From: Sulfolobales archaeon
GTDB lineage: Archaea > Thermoproteota > Thermoprotei_A > Sulfolobales > AG1
Assembly (NCBI GenBank): GCA_038897115.1
Contig: JAWAXC010000005.1
Coordinates: forward strand, 1-52,983
Reading direction: 5' to 3'
DNA length: 52,983 nucleotides
Below, piece by piece: positions 1 through 8,425 of this stretch. Below the pieces are notes generated by a model. That model saw nothing but the letters and a program-made list of their open reading frames with translations. It searched no databases and was not told where the DNA came from. Numbering within the stretch: the stretch's first letter is position 1; every line of letters begins with the position of its first letter. The position numbers and the translations under genes were made by a program.

Positions 1-55
1 TCAAAACCCCCACGAGATCAGTATCGTGGATAGCCTTAATCGTAACTTTAGCCAT
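1..55 (-). CDS. N-terminal fragment of an unidentified protein, cut by the window edge
   Basis: Only the first 18 codons are inside the window, read leftward from an ATG at 53-55. They translate as MAKVTIKAIHDTDLVGVL. A strong Shine-Dalgarno-like run (GGGAGGCGGTG) lies just upstream and an AT-rich, TATA-like stretch further upstream near 95-115, which supports a real start. The piece is too short to assign to a family. No stop is seen before the edge. Confidence 0.5.
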   Translation of the reverse strand, partial: MAKVTIKAIHDTDLVGVL

Positions 56-135
56 AGTCGAACACCGCCTCCCTAAGTCCCAGATAAGATAATCCTACTA
101 AAAATAAAAAATAATAAGCCTTGCACATAATTACA

Positions 136-403
136 GCCGAAAACCTCGCCTCACCCCTTTAGGGCGAGGATGTTGTCGATGCTTAATCTTTGATGTTAGC
201 ACTATAGCTAGGTGATGAGTAGCTATAAGCATGACAACCAAGCCCCCCGGATGACCATAGATGGGGGCTAACAACAATAGCCCCGAGCCCCCGAGAGGGG
301 ATAGGGGTAACACGCCCAAGACTGGGCGTAGGGCTAAACCAGGCAATAACATAGAATGATATAGAATGATCTATTATAGAATTGAAAGGGGAGGAGGTCA
401 GCC
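136..403 (-). mobile_element. IS200/IS605-type element remnant, copy A (both ends plus structured core, no intact tnpB)
   Basis: On the minus strand this stretch starts with GGCTGACCTCCTCCCC (rightmost, about 383-403) and finishes with a hairpin-forming CCTCGCCCT/AAAGGGGTGAGG end (about 136-170). Between them is a core (rc of about 297-341) with the stem ACGCCCA/TGGGCGT. The same core is found near 2628-2672, and the same ends recur at 16423, 17351 and 35507. Such GACCTCCTCCCC-type ends accompany tnpB elements in archaea (family knowledge), and a decayed tnpB of this kind is present at 36.8 kb. The 73-codon reading frame here is very probably not a protein. The core could correspond to the guide-RNA-like 3' part of a TnpB element; that is inference. 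Confidence 0.6.
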
Positions 404-460
404 TTCTAGCGCGAGGGAAAAAGATTGACTATCTCTAGATGCTGATCATATTTGAAATCG

Positions 461-2116
461 CTATTTGAAATATGCATATTGGAAGTATACTTGGAGGCCG
501 CTTGGATATACAAATATACCTTCTAGCGATGACGATGCTGCGAAGAACTGTTTCTGTGTGTAGAGGAATATCCATGGTGCGTCTCTCCATATTATCTCTA
601 TAGCCTTTCTATATAGCTCTAATCTTCTTGTCTCGTTAAGCTCTCTTGAAGCCTCTCTAATTAGCTGATCTACCTGGGGATTGCAATACCTAGCCACATT
701 AATCCCCTTAGGCGGTATCTGATCGCAGGTGAACTGGCTATTCAATGTGAAATACGCATCGGCAACAGGCGGGCCCACACCAACTAGGGCTGCATCCCAT
801 TCAAGCTGATCTGTGGGTTTTAGAAGTGATGCAATATAGTATGGCCAGTCACCTGTTTTAAGCTCAACCTGGATCCCTATCCTAGAGAGATATGCCTGGA
901 TAGCCTCTGCCTGTTGTTTATCCTGCACATACCCAGATCCTCCTATGGAGTGTAGAAGCACTATTTTGAAGCCATTGGGATAGCCGGCTTCTGCCAAGAG
1001 CTTCTTAGCCTTATCAGGATCATATGTATATGGCTCCATTGGGGAGTAGCCGAAGAAGTGGGGTGGGATGGGAGCATCAGCAGGTATGCCGAGGCCGAAG
1101 AGTACATTATCTATGATGGCCTTCTTATCTATGGCATAGTTGAGAGCCTGTCTAACCCTAGGATCTGCTAGGGGGCCCTTGGGAGCTAAAGCTACAAACA
1201 TGATTAGATTACTTGCCGGCGTGATTATCTTTACCCTAGGATCTGTAGATAGCCTTGGAAGATCTGGTGCTGGAGCTGCATATATGAAATCCACATCACC
1301 TGCCAATAATGCTGCTAGTCTTGTAGATGCTTCTGGTATTACTAGCCACTCGATCCTCTTTATAGGTGGTTTTGGCCCCCAATAATCATCGTTCCTCTCC
1401 AAAACAACTCTCTTACCCTTCTCCCAAGAGACAAACTTATAAGGCCCAGTACCTACAACCTCAGTTATAGTCTGATTACCAAACCTCTTAATAACATCTA
1501 GACTAGTTATTAGCAGATAGCTCGTAAGGGCCCTCAGGAATGGCGCAAATGGCTCCTTCAGATAGATCTTAACGGTATATCTATCTACAACCTCCGCCCT
1601 CTCAACCGGGCCCAGCTGGCTTCTAAGAGGCACTCTTACCGTTGGATCTATCCACCTATCTATATTCGCCTTCACAACAGTCGCGTTAAATTCAGAGCCA
1701 TCGTGGAATTTAACGCCCTTTCTAAGGTAGAATGTATATACCAACCCATCTGGCGATACCTCCCACCTCTCAGCAAGCCACGGAATAACATTACCCTTAT
1801 CATCGAACCATACTAGAGTTTCATACACGTGTCTTAGAACATTGTGAACAGTGATCGACGTTTGTCCGTGAGGATCTACTGTGTCTAGATCTGTTCCTAT
1901 TGCTATTTTGAGTATATCTTTTTTAGAGGTTATTGTCTGCTGAGGTGTTGTTATTATCTGTGTAGCTCCTCTAGCCTCTGTTCTAGCTGTTGTCTGAACC
2001 CCCGCACCAGCCTGTCCAGGGGCTTGCTGTAGCATGATTATAGATGCTGCTACAGCTATAACAACAACAGCTATTACAATCCCTGCAAGGGCAAGCCTCG
2101 ATAGACCAGACACCAT
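461..2116 (-). CDS. ABC transporter substrate-binding protein, dipeptide/oligopeptide type (SBP family 5)
   Basis: This is a 551-residue extracytoplasmic solute receptor. Residues 8-29 form one hydrophobic membrane anchor, followed by a Gln/Thr/Ala-rich linker to about residue 65. There is no lipobox Cys, so the protein is probably held by its N-terminal helix, a common crenarchaeal layout. The family-5 hallmarks are clear: TDLDTVDPHG at the start of the folded part, LAERWEVSPDGLVYTFYLRKGVKFHDG, GTGPYKFVSWEKGKRVVLERNDDYWG and DPRVRQALNYAIDK (each quoted in short form). No permease or ATPase gene is adjacent, so it is an orphan receptor here. IS605-like remnants in inverted orientation sit on both sides. 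The ligand, whether peptide or another solute such as nickel or sugar, cannot be told from sequence. Confidence 0.9.
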   Translation of the reverse strand: MVSGLSRLALAGIVIAVVVIAVAASIIMLQQAPGQAGAGVQTTARTEARGATQIITTPQQTITSKKDILKIAIGTDLDTVDPHGQTSITVHNVLRHVYETLVWFDDKGNVIPWLAERWEVSPDGLVYTFYLRKGVKFHDGSEFNATVVKANIDRWIDPTVRVPLRSQLGPVERAEVVDRYTVKIYLKEPFAPFLRALTSYLLITSLDVIKRFGNQTITEVVGTGPYKFVSWEKGKRVVLERNDDYWGPKPPIKRIEWLVIPEASTRLAALLAGDVDFIYAAPAPDLPRLSTDPRVKIITPASNLIMFVALAPKGPLADPRVRQALNYAIDKKAIIDNVLFGLGIPADAPIPPHFFGYSPMEPYTYDPDKAKKLLAEAGYPNGFKIVLLHSIGGSGYVQDKQQAEAIQAYLSRIGIQVELKTGDWPYYIASLLKPTDQLEWDAALVGVGPPVADAYFTLNSQFTCDQIPPKGINVARYCNPQVDQLIREASRELNETRRLELYRKAIEIIWRDAPWIFLYTQKQFFAASSSLEGIFVYPSGLQVYFQYAYFK

Positions 2117-2627
2117 AGAGGAACCCGCAGATAGTATAGCTTAAAAGAATTAAAAGCAATTGAAATCCCTATTTTTCAAAACCGGCATTGTCGGTGCATC
2201 TGATAATCAGATATATACAACTATCAATCATATTCCTTAGCCTGTGGCTAGCGATGGAAACGATAAAAAGTATCTATAACATAACATGTATTCAGATCAT
2301 GTGGAGACTAAGTAGGAGGGGGTTTAGTATCAGGATCGGTCTCGAGTGATCTATGCTTGCTGGATTTCTTACTGGGCTTATTAGCGGTGGGTCGTTAGGG
2401 GTTTTACAGGACTTTTTCCTAGCTTTGGCAATAAATATTATACTTATTATACTTAAATAAATATAATATAATTAATGTCTTCTCCCAATAGCAGGGCCCC
2501 TTATAATCTGGTATATATTAATGCCACTATTCAAAGGACTTATAGGAACATCAGCCCCGGTCTTCTCGGTGGTGGATATTGTGATATTTTCTTTCAATTA
2601 TATTGTAGATCATCCCAGGCTCTCGTC

Positions 2628-2861
2628 TGGCCTAACCCTATGCTCGGTTTTAGGCGTGTTACCCCTATCCCCGTATAACACAGGGCCCGGGGTTATGGCT
2701 TTCTTCTTAGCTAGTGTCACGCTCTGGTGTTGGCGGGCATAGAGATACGGGGTCAGCGCTACATGCTAATCGCTAGGGGTTAGCCCGCCAACGCCCAGAA
2801 GAAATGGGAACAAAAGGATATAAATAACAAATATTCCCGCCCTAAAGAAGGGGGCTTTCAG
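2628..2861 (+). mobile_element. IS200/IS605-type element remnant, copy B (core plus right hairpin), in the 2117-2981 intergenic region
   Basis: The 2117-2981 gap holds no convincing gene. At 2628-2672 there is a 45-base match to the core of copy A (37 of 45 identical by eye, all eight differences being transitions), in the opposite orientation. At 2836-2861 follows the end motif CCCGCCCTAAAGAAGGGGGC plus TTTCAG. The GACCTCCTCC end is not seen upstream, so this copy is truncated. Short reading frames that overlap it (about 2475-2742) look like by-products of the repeat and are not called. Confidence 0.55.
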
Positions 2862-2981
2862 TTGCAATTGCTCTTATGGTGCTATGGTATAGAATATGAG
2901 ATATAATAAGCGATATTAACCCCCTTTATCGGATTATATAAAGCATAGGGAGCATTATAAAATAGTTATGGAGAAAATACC

Positions 2982-3854
2982 ATGTCTCGGATGAGTGAGG
3001 AAGATGAGGTCCTTGTTGTAGATGGTGATTCAAAGGATAGATTTGATCTAGGTGATGTTTTGAATAGGGTTATTCATGGTGATTGCCTTGAGGTGTTGAG
3101 GAGGCTCCCCTCGGAAATTGTGGATATGGTTTTCTTCGATCCTCCATATTTTCTCCAGCTTCCTAGGAAGAGGCTTGTTAGGTGGGAGGTTAGGACTGTT
3201 GTTGAGAGTCCTGAGGAGCCTTGGGATTACTTCGATTCTTGGGATGAGTATGATTCCTTCATAGCGGGGGTTTTGAAGGAGGTTAGGAGGCTTATGAAGC
3301 CTAATGCAACTATATGGGCTATTGGGACCTATCATAATATCTATAGGATTGGGAAGATCATGCAGGATCTAGGCTTCTGGATATTGAACGATGTGATATG
3401 GTTTAAAACAAATCCAATGCCCAACTGGCTAGGGGTTAGAATGACAAACGCAACAGAAACACTCATATGGGCTGTCAAGGATAGAGGTGTTAAGAACTAT
3501 ACATTCAACATAGAGGAGGCAAGAAGATACAGCCTAAAGGACTGGGGCAACAAGCTAGCCTATAACGTCTGGAGAATACCCATATGCTCTGGAGAGGAGA
3601 GGCTGAAAGATGAAAAGGGAAAAAGGCTTCACCCAACACAGAAGCCAGAGGAGCTCCTAGAGAGAATAATACTAATATCAACAAAGCCAGGAGACATAAT
3701 CCTAGACCCAATGGCGGGTACAGGAACAACAGGTGCTGTGGCTATGAGGCTAGGAAGAAGATTCATATTAATCGAGAAGGAGGAGAAATATGTTAAAGCT
3801 ATAAGAGAGAGATTAAAAAGGGTCGAGATGGAGAGTATATCTGGGATATATTAG
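2982..3854 (+). CDS. Solitary DNA methyltransferase, beta-class N6-adenine/N4-cytosine type
   Basis: The 290-residue enzyme is predicted to transfer a methyl group from S-adenosylmethionine to an exocyclic amino group in DNA. The catalytic motif IV, DPPYFLQL, is at residues 53-60. The target-recognition region fills the middle, HPTQKPEELLERII is near 217-230, and the SAM-binding motif I, LDPMAGTGTTGA, is at 241-252. Having motif IV before motif I defines the beta class (HinfI/CcrM/MboII-like). An AT-rich TATA box (about 2933-2943) and a GGAG eight bases before the ATG support the start; Met4 is an alternative. No restriction endonuclease gene is nearby, so it may be an orphan methylase. The target sequence is unknown. 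Confidence 0.9.
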   Translation: MSRMSEEDEVLVVDGDSKDRFDLGDVLNRVIHGDCLEVLRRLPSEIVDMVFFDPPYFLQLPRKRLVRWEVRTVVESPEEPWDYFDSWDEYDSFIAGVLKEVRRLMKPNATIWAIGTYHNIYRIGKIMQDLGFWILNDVIWFKTNPMPNWLGVRMTNATETLIWAVKDRGVKNYTFNIEEARRYSLKDWGNKLAYNVWRIPICSGEERLKDEKGKRLHPTQKPEELLERIILISTKPGDIILDPMAGTGTTGAVAMRLGRRFILIEKEEKYVKAIRERLKRVEMESISGIY

Positions 3855-3979
3855 AATAGCATCTAAAAATCTGGTATGAGAGTCTTAAACCATTTTTGAG
3901 AAAAGAGTTAAAGGCAGGAGGGATTCAGAGGTTTAGAAGGATCATAGAGCTAAGATCAAAAGTCTCTATTGATCTAATA

Positions 3980-4639
3980 TCATCTAGTTACCCAGCTGCT
4001 TTGGCTTCTAACCGTGATCATCGCATAGATCATGAGTGGGTATGTTATGAATAACCCCACAGCTCCTATTGCTAGTAGCTCTTTTAGCGATATCCTCCAT
4101 AGCCCTAGCACGGCTCTCCTGATATAGCTTACTAGGGAGCTCCCAATTACTGCTAGGGCTATTGATAATGCGATATTGTTGATCCCCAGTATACTGTAGA
4201 TCGACGGTGCTAGGATCGTGTCATGTATAATGGCTATTGTGAATGATATGGGCGATAGATAGTAGAGGAATAGGTGGAGGATATATAGAGGCCTCATCCC
4301 CAGGAAGGTGCCTGTATATATTTCTCTTATGAAGAATAGATAGCCGCTTCTAGCCCATCTCAACTGCTGCCCTATAAAAGCCCTCATCGTGGGCGGGCTC
4401 GCCGTTATGGCCACTGCGTTAGGCTGATATGCTGTGAGGTATCCCCTCCTATGTGCTAGCCATGTTAGCAGCCTATCATCCCCTATAGATGTTGATACAC
4501 CAAGGAATCTATCTTCCAGGAATTCCTCTAGAACCTCGAGGAGATATTTCCTTCTCCAAGCATTGAATCTTCCATCCACTACTATTAAACCCCTACCCAG
4601 CGATCTACATACCAGATCTCTGCCCGAAATCCAAAGCAA
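3980..4639 (-). pseudogene. GT2 glycosyltransferase, C-terminal part, separated from its N-terminal part by an in-frame stop
   Basis: These 219 residues are the second half of a processive, hyaluronan/chitin-synthase-like family 2 glycosyltransferase. They contain LIVVDGRFNAWRR, IGDDRLLTWLAHRRG, the acceptor/processivity motif QQLRW (about residues 93-97), and then four or so membrane helices up to the C-terminus. The frame is the same as that of the gene piece at 4658-5251, with TAA at 4658-4660 between them. The start here would be a weak TTG at 4637-4639, with a TATA-like TTTATAA just upstream. Either the gene is broken, or the two pieces are made separately and assemble. The stretch just before LIVVDG reads unlike family members, so a small insertion is also possible. 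Confidence 0.65.
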
Positions 4640-4657
4640 GATCAGATGGGGAAACGC

Positions 4658-5251
4658 TTATAAACCCTTAAGAAAAATACTCTCAGAACAAAAATTGTAG
4701 ACCCCAAACCACCCAGTTAGTAGCTGGGTGGGGGGAGATTGAAAGGTTCTGAATACCATGTTCCTACCCTGTACACCAACAACCCTGGGGTTGTCGAAGG
4801 GCTTCACAATCTCCTCGATAGCCCTTTCTGTGAGGATCGTGTCGCTGTCAACATGGACAACTATATCGCCTGAAGCTTCTCTCCAACCTATAGCTAATGC
4901 CCTTTTCTTCCCAACCCTCCCCTTAAGCGTTATCACCTTCGCCCCATATCTCCTCGCTATCATAGCTATCTCTTCAGATCCATCGTCATGAACGATTATA
5001 GCCTCATCTGGCTTATTCATAGCCACAGATCTCATGACCCTTTCAAAGATCTCTGGCTTCTCACCATACTCAGCTATGACGACGCTGACCCTCACATCCC
5101 CCCTTCTAAGGGATCTATATTCTATTGGCTTCCTAGACGTTGCAAGAGCTATCGATGTATGAAGTATAACGAATATAAGGAAGTGTATAGGGAGGTAGTA
5201 GAGGCCCTTACCTGTTATGGTTTCATATAGCTCTATAGTCTCTACTATCAT
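4658..5251 (-). pseudogene. GT2 glycosyltransferase, N-terminal catalytic part, ending at a premature TAA
   Basis: The 197-residue piece begins with one membrane helix (about residues 14-37). It continues as a GT-A nucleotide-sugar domain: VSVVIAEYGEKPE, AIIVHDDGSEE, the DxD-type metal/UDP motif HVDSDT, and VGVQGRNMVFRTFQ. It stops at FLKGL just where family members run on into the segment found in the downstream piece (3980-4639). The gene overlaps the end of the UDP-sugar dehydrogenase gene by 29 bases, so the two are co-transcribed and probably serve one surface polysaccharide. By itself the piece lacks the QxxRW motif and the membrane channel, so it should not be a working synthase unless both parts associate or the stop is read through. 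Confidence 0.65.
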
Positions 5252-6119
5252 CCTCGAGCTCCTCGTTAGATGCTAGGGCTGTTTTTAAAATGCTACTCCT
5301 CAAAGGCGAGACTCTGGCGAGATGCGCTAGATCCTTTGGAAGGCATTTACCGTTGAAAGGCCTTCCAGCAAGCTCAGGCTTCCTCCCCCACATTCCACCC
5401 TCTAGCCTATCTAGAATATCTGATGGTGATAGGATCTCGAAGACCTTTCTATAGTCAGCCCCAAATCTCCTAGCGATCATATATAGCTCGTTGTAAAAAG
5501 CTATAGCCACGGCCCTCAAGGCGTTTGTTCCCAGTTTCACAAGCTCAGCCTCCTCATAGCCTAGACAATATATCTCAGCCCCAGATTTTCTAGCCCATCT
5601 ATATGCTAGTATATATCCCCATCCACTGGGGCATCTACCGTCTCTAGTACCTATAACTATCCTCCCAGGAGATCTCAGATCATCCTCCACATGCCTCTCC
5701 CTAAAGAAAAGGGGCATATAGATCACATCTCTTCCAAGCCCCCTAGTAGATCCTGGGGGCATGGTGCTATGGATCACCACATAGGATCCCTCTGGGATCT
5801 TCTTAACAACGCTGGGCACAGCGTCTTCGGGGACGCATATATGGTATATGTCAAAGCCGGAGACCCCATTCGCTCTACGTCCTATAGCGAGATCCTTGCT
5901 AGGATCTATGTCATAATAGTATGGCTCAACATCCATTAGATCGCTTATAAGGATAGATACAGCTCTACCACAGGATCCAGCCCCAATTATTAAAACCCTC
6001 TTGTCAGATAGATCTAGATAATCCCCAGCAAGGCCCTCTTCAACCCTTCTAAAGAGATACTGATCCCCCTCCTCAACCCGGTGAATAGGTAGATACTCAG
6101 CATTAGATCTATCCGTCAT
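5223..6119 (-). CDS. UDP-glucose/GDP-mannose dehydrogenase family protein lacking the C-terminal domain
   Basis: Members oxidise the C6 alcohol of a nucleotide sugar to the acid with NAD. The Rossmann NAD site IGAGSCG is at residues 45-51. The central helix ELVKLGTNALRA carries the expected Lys195 and Asn199, and the catalytic cysteine lies in GKCLPKD (Cys259). The protein ends at 298 residues, whereas the family usually runs to about 420-450, so the C-terminal UDP-binding domain is absent. It overlaps the following glycosyltransferase gene, which supports a role in making the uronic-acid donor. Whether it still binds a nucleotide sugar, or relies on a dimer partner, is open. Start: the ATG at 6117-6119. 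Confidence 0.8.
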   Translation of the reverse strand: MTDRSNAEYLPIHRVEEGDQYLFRRVEEGLAGDYLDLSDKRVLIIGAGSCGRAVSILISDLMDVEPYYYDIDPSKDLAIGRRANGVSGFDIYHICVPEDAVPSVVKKIPEGSYVVIHSTMPPGSTRGLGRDVIYMPLFFRERHVEDDLRSPGRIVIGTRDGRCPSGWGYILAYRWARKSGAEIYCLGYEEAELVKLGTNALRAVAIAFYNELYMIARRFGADYRKVFEILSPSDILDRLEGGMWGRKPELAGRPFNGKCLPKDLAHLARVSPLRSSILKTALASNEELEDDSRDYRAI

Positions 6120-6281
6120 AGGGCTTCACATAGATAGGTGGCCAGCTAGATGCTTAGCTATAGGGTTTTAACATCCGTGGAACTCGTGAGAAACAGATCC
6201 CAAGGATCTATGTGCTTTAGAAGGGCAGAATTTGAACAGAGATGAACAACCTGTGAACGGGATAGAGGAACAAAACGCTGT

Positions 6282-7058
6282 CTAGCCCGTCGAGAATATC
6301 CTTGATAGGGATTCGAATACCCCTTCAACATAGCCCGCTGATAGTGGATATAGAGCTGTCCCCAGCAGTATGAATAATATATATGGCACACCCCATGTTA
6401 CATAGATCCTCTCATCCCCTCTTAAGAGCCCCTTTTCAATTAGCTCCCTAACATTTCCTCTATATATGCTGGGATCCTCGTTTATATCGAATGACTCTCT
6501 ACACCTCCATATAATAGATCCGTTTTCAAGGCTTGGATATATCAGGGGGTATAGAAATCTAGTAGCTATGAACCTCTCAGCCTTGATTGGGAAGCCTGTC
6601 ATATGTACTATAACAGCTTTATAGAGGCTTCTACAGTGTCTCCTTATCTCCCCCATACTCCATAGATTCAGGATCGATATGGGGATCACTAAACCCACAA
6701 CCATTAAGATCGTTGAGATGGCTAGGATTACAAGGGATGGGGGTAGAACTAGAGATCCTGGGGGCTTCGGTATTAGAAGTGCCACGATAGCCATCGCTAT
6801 TGGATCTGCTAGACCCATCATCCCTATAAGGCTCATTGCTAGGAGAACCGCTGGTGAGATCATGCTTATAGCTATGTAGAGAGGTGTTGTCCCTGGATCG
6901 AGCTGATATCTATATATAGCTAGGGCTATTCCAATAGCTATGAATGGAAGCCATATCCTCGGATCTATCTCCCTCGTCCTCACATCTATATAGGAGGTTA
7001 TCGCGAGCATTGTTATAGCTGTTGCATATCCTATATAGAATATCGCATCTAGATCCAT
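6282..7058 (-). CDS. Archaeal prepilin/preflagellin peptidase, A24 family membrane aspartic protease
   Basis: The enzyme (258 residues) would remove the short leader from archaellin and pilin precursors in the cytoplasmic membrane. The first catalytic aspartate is Asp25 in SYIDVRTREIDP, matching the conserved D-x-x-x-R-x-I pattern of FlaK/PibD. The second is Asp85 in GLADPIAMA, where family members usually have GxGD. Six hydrophobic helices are visible, the last near the C-terminus. It faces the MFS gene, and the two share a 60-base promoter region. No pilin or archaellin gene is in the window. The extra soluble stretch around residues 140-225 is longer than in the typical 230-residue family member. 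Confidence 0.75.
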   Translation of the reverse strand: MDLDAIFYIGYATAITMLAITSYIDVRTREIDPRIWLPFIAIGIALAIYRYQLDPGTTPLYIAISMISPAVLLAMSLIGMMGLADPIAMAIVALLIPKPPGSLVLPPSLVILAISTILMVVGLVIPISILNLWSMGEIRRHCRSLYKAVIVHMTGFPIKAERFIATRFLYPLIYPSLENGSIIWRCRESFDINEDPSIYRGNVRELIEKGLLRGDERIYVTWGVPYILFILLGTALYPLSAGYVEGVFESLSRIFSTG

Positions 7059-7118
7059 CTAGAGCACCGTAGAAGATGTTATATTGGTGGAAATATATAG
7101 GTTTATTGCCTATTGAGA

Positions 7119-8381
7119 ATGCCAAGCTTATATCTCTATATAGGGTTTAGACATATGGTGTATCTAACGTCTAGGGGTGGGAGCACCTCTATCTGGGCAT
7201 GGCTCTTCACAGATATCTACCTCCCATCGATCATAGCTGCCATAGCTAGGGGCATGCTCTCCATATCCCTCCCACTATTTCTAATAGCAAGCAACCTAGA
7301 TCCAATATATGTTGGCTTAGGAGCCGCTGCAGTCTCTATAGGCAATATGGCTATGGATATGCCTGGAGGGTATCTCCTAAGGGTTTTAGGTGAGAAGCGC
7401 CTAATGAGGATCTCCCTAGCTGTAGTGGCACTCTCGTCCCTCGGCATGGCATTGCTATCCAACCCATGGGCCGTGATCCTCTTTGCTACATTCTTCGGCG
7501 CTGGGAGGAGTATGTGGCTTCTCTCGAGGAGATATGTTATAACATATTACATCCCCTACAGCTATAGGGGAAGGGCATCATCCTTCATAGGGATGAGCGA
7601 GAGGCTTGGAAGCTTCATCGGGCCAGCCATAGTCTCTATGATCGTTGGCTATGGATATCAAATGGTCTTCATAGCATGCTCCATCCTAGCCTCCATAGCG
7701 GTTATACCAAATATATTTTCTAGGGAATACCACCCAGAGGCGGTTAACAATAGAGAAGCCCCTAGAATAGATGTTAAAAGCCATGGAAAGGAGGGTGGCG
7801 AGCCCGGGATCTTGTTCCTCGCAACAGCATCGATAGCGAATATAGCTATCCAGGGGGTGAGATCTAGTAGAAATATACTTCTAGCCTTAGTAGGAAAACA
7901 CCTCTCTCTAAGCGATAGCAGTGTGAGCATAGCATCGAGCCTCTCAGGGGCATTAGATGTTATAGGTTCATACCCAGCAGGGGTTATAATGGATAGGAGG
8001 GGGAGGGATGCTGCTGTTGCGATAAGCTTCTCAATAATGGCTATAGGCTTCGCCCTCCTAGCATTCTCGAGCAGCGAATATATGTTCCTCATAGCATCCC
8101 TAGTAGTAGGCCTTGGAAACGGCTTCGGATCGGGTGTGTTGATAACAGTTGGAGCCGATATAGGGTCTAGGATGGAGAGTGGTAGAGGAGCCCTATTCCT
8201 AGCTATATGGCAGTTCATAGGAGATCTAGGGAGCGCTGTGTTCCCAGTATCAATAGGGCTTATATCATCCCTCCTAGGTGCTAGAGCCTCGTCGATAATC
8301 ATAGCATCTATATCCACTCTCATCCCACCCATGTTTAGAAGAGTTGGTAAGGGGCTTGAGAATCGCCCACGATCTTTCTAG
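7119..8381 (+). CDS. Major facilitator superfamily transporter
   Basis: The protein has about 420 residues and around twelve hydrophobic helices in two halves. They are separated by a hydrophilic loop (about residues 205-230, EYHPEAVNNREAPRIDVKSHGKE region). MFS signatures include the loop 2-3 sequence GGYLLRVLGEKRLMR and its second-half counterpart PAGVIMDRRGRDAA. I choose the ATG at 7119: a TATA box (AAATATATAG, about 7091-7100) lies about 25 bases upstream, as expected for a leaderless archaeal transcript. TTG 7113 and ATG 7155 are alternatives. The substrate is not readable; similar proteins export drugs or take up small organic solutes. Confidence 0.85.
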   Translation: MPSLYLYIGFRHMVYLTSRGGSTSIWAWLFTDIYLPSIIAAIARGMLSISLPLFLIASNLDPIYVGLGAAAVSIGNMAMDMPGGYLLRVLGEKRLMRISLAVVALSSLGMALLSNPWAVILFATFFGAGRSMWLLSRRYVITYYIPYSYRGRASSFIGMSERLGSFIGPAIVSMIVGYGYQMVFIACSILASIAVIPNIFSREYHPEAVNNREAPRIDVKSHGKEGGEPGILFLATASIANIAIQGVRSSRNILLALVGKHLSLSDSSVSIASSLSGALDVIGSYPAGVIMDRRGRDAAVAISFSIMAIGFALLAFSSSEYMFLIASLVVGLGNGFGSGVLITVGADIGSRMESGRGALFLAIWQFIGDLGSAVFPVSIGLISSLLGARASSIIIASISTLIPPMFRRVGKGLENRPRSF

Positions 8382-8425
8382 GCTATAAAATATATACCTT
8401 GGAGTATTACGATCTTTGGGGGCCG

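Noticed and set aside
131-352. 73-codon minus-strand frame rich in Leu/Pro/Gly
   Set aside because: It lies wholly within IS605-like remnant A; its resemblance to a frame near 2521-2742 comes from the shared DNA core, not from a conserved protein. No start signals.
2475-2742. Two overlapping small plus-strand frames
   Set aside because: They overlap remnant B, and the shared VLGVLPLSP peptide is explained by the repeat DNA.
6120-6281. Possible C/D box small RNA between the UDP-sugar dehydrogenase and peptidase genes
   Set aside because: A GATGAA-like box is present, but no convincing D box, terminal stem or guide match could be seen.
7658-8332. Long minus-strand frame opposite the MFS gene
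   Set aside because: It is antisense to a clear transporter with membrane helices and has a Pro/Ser/Arg-rich composition typical of shadow frames.
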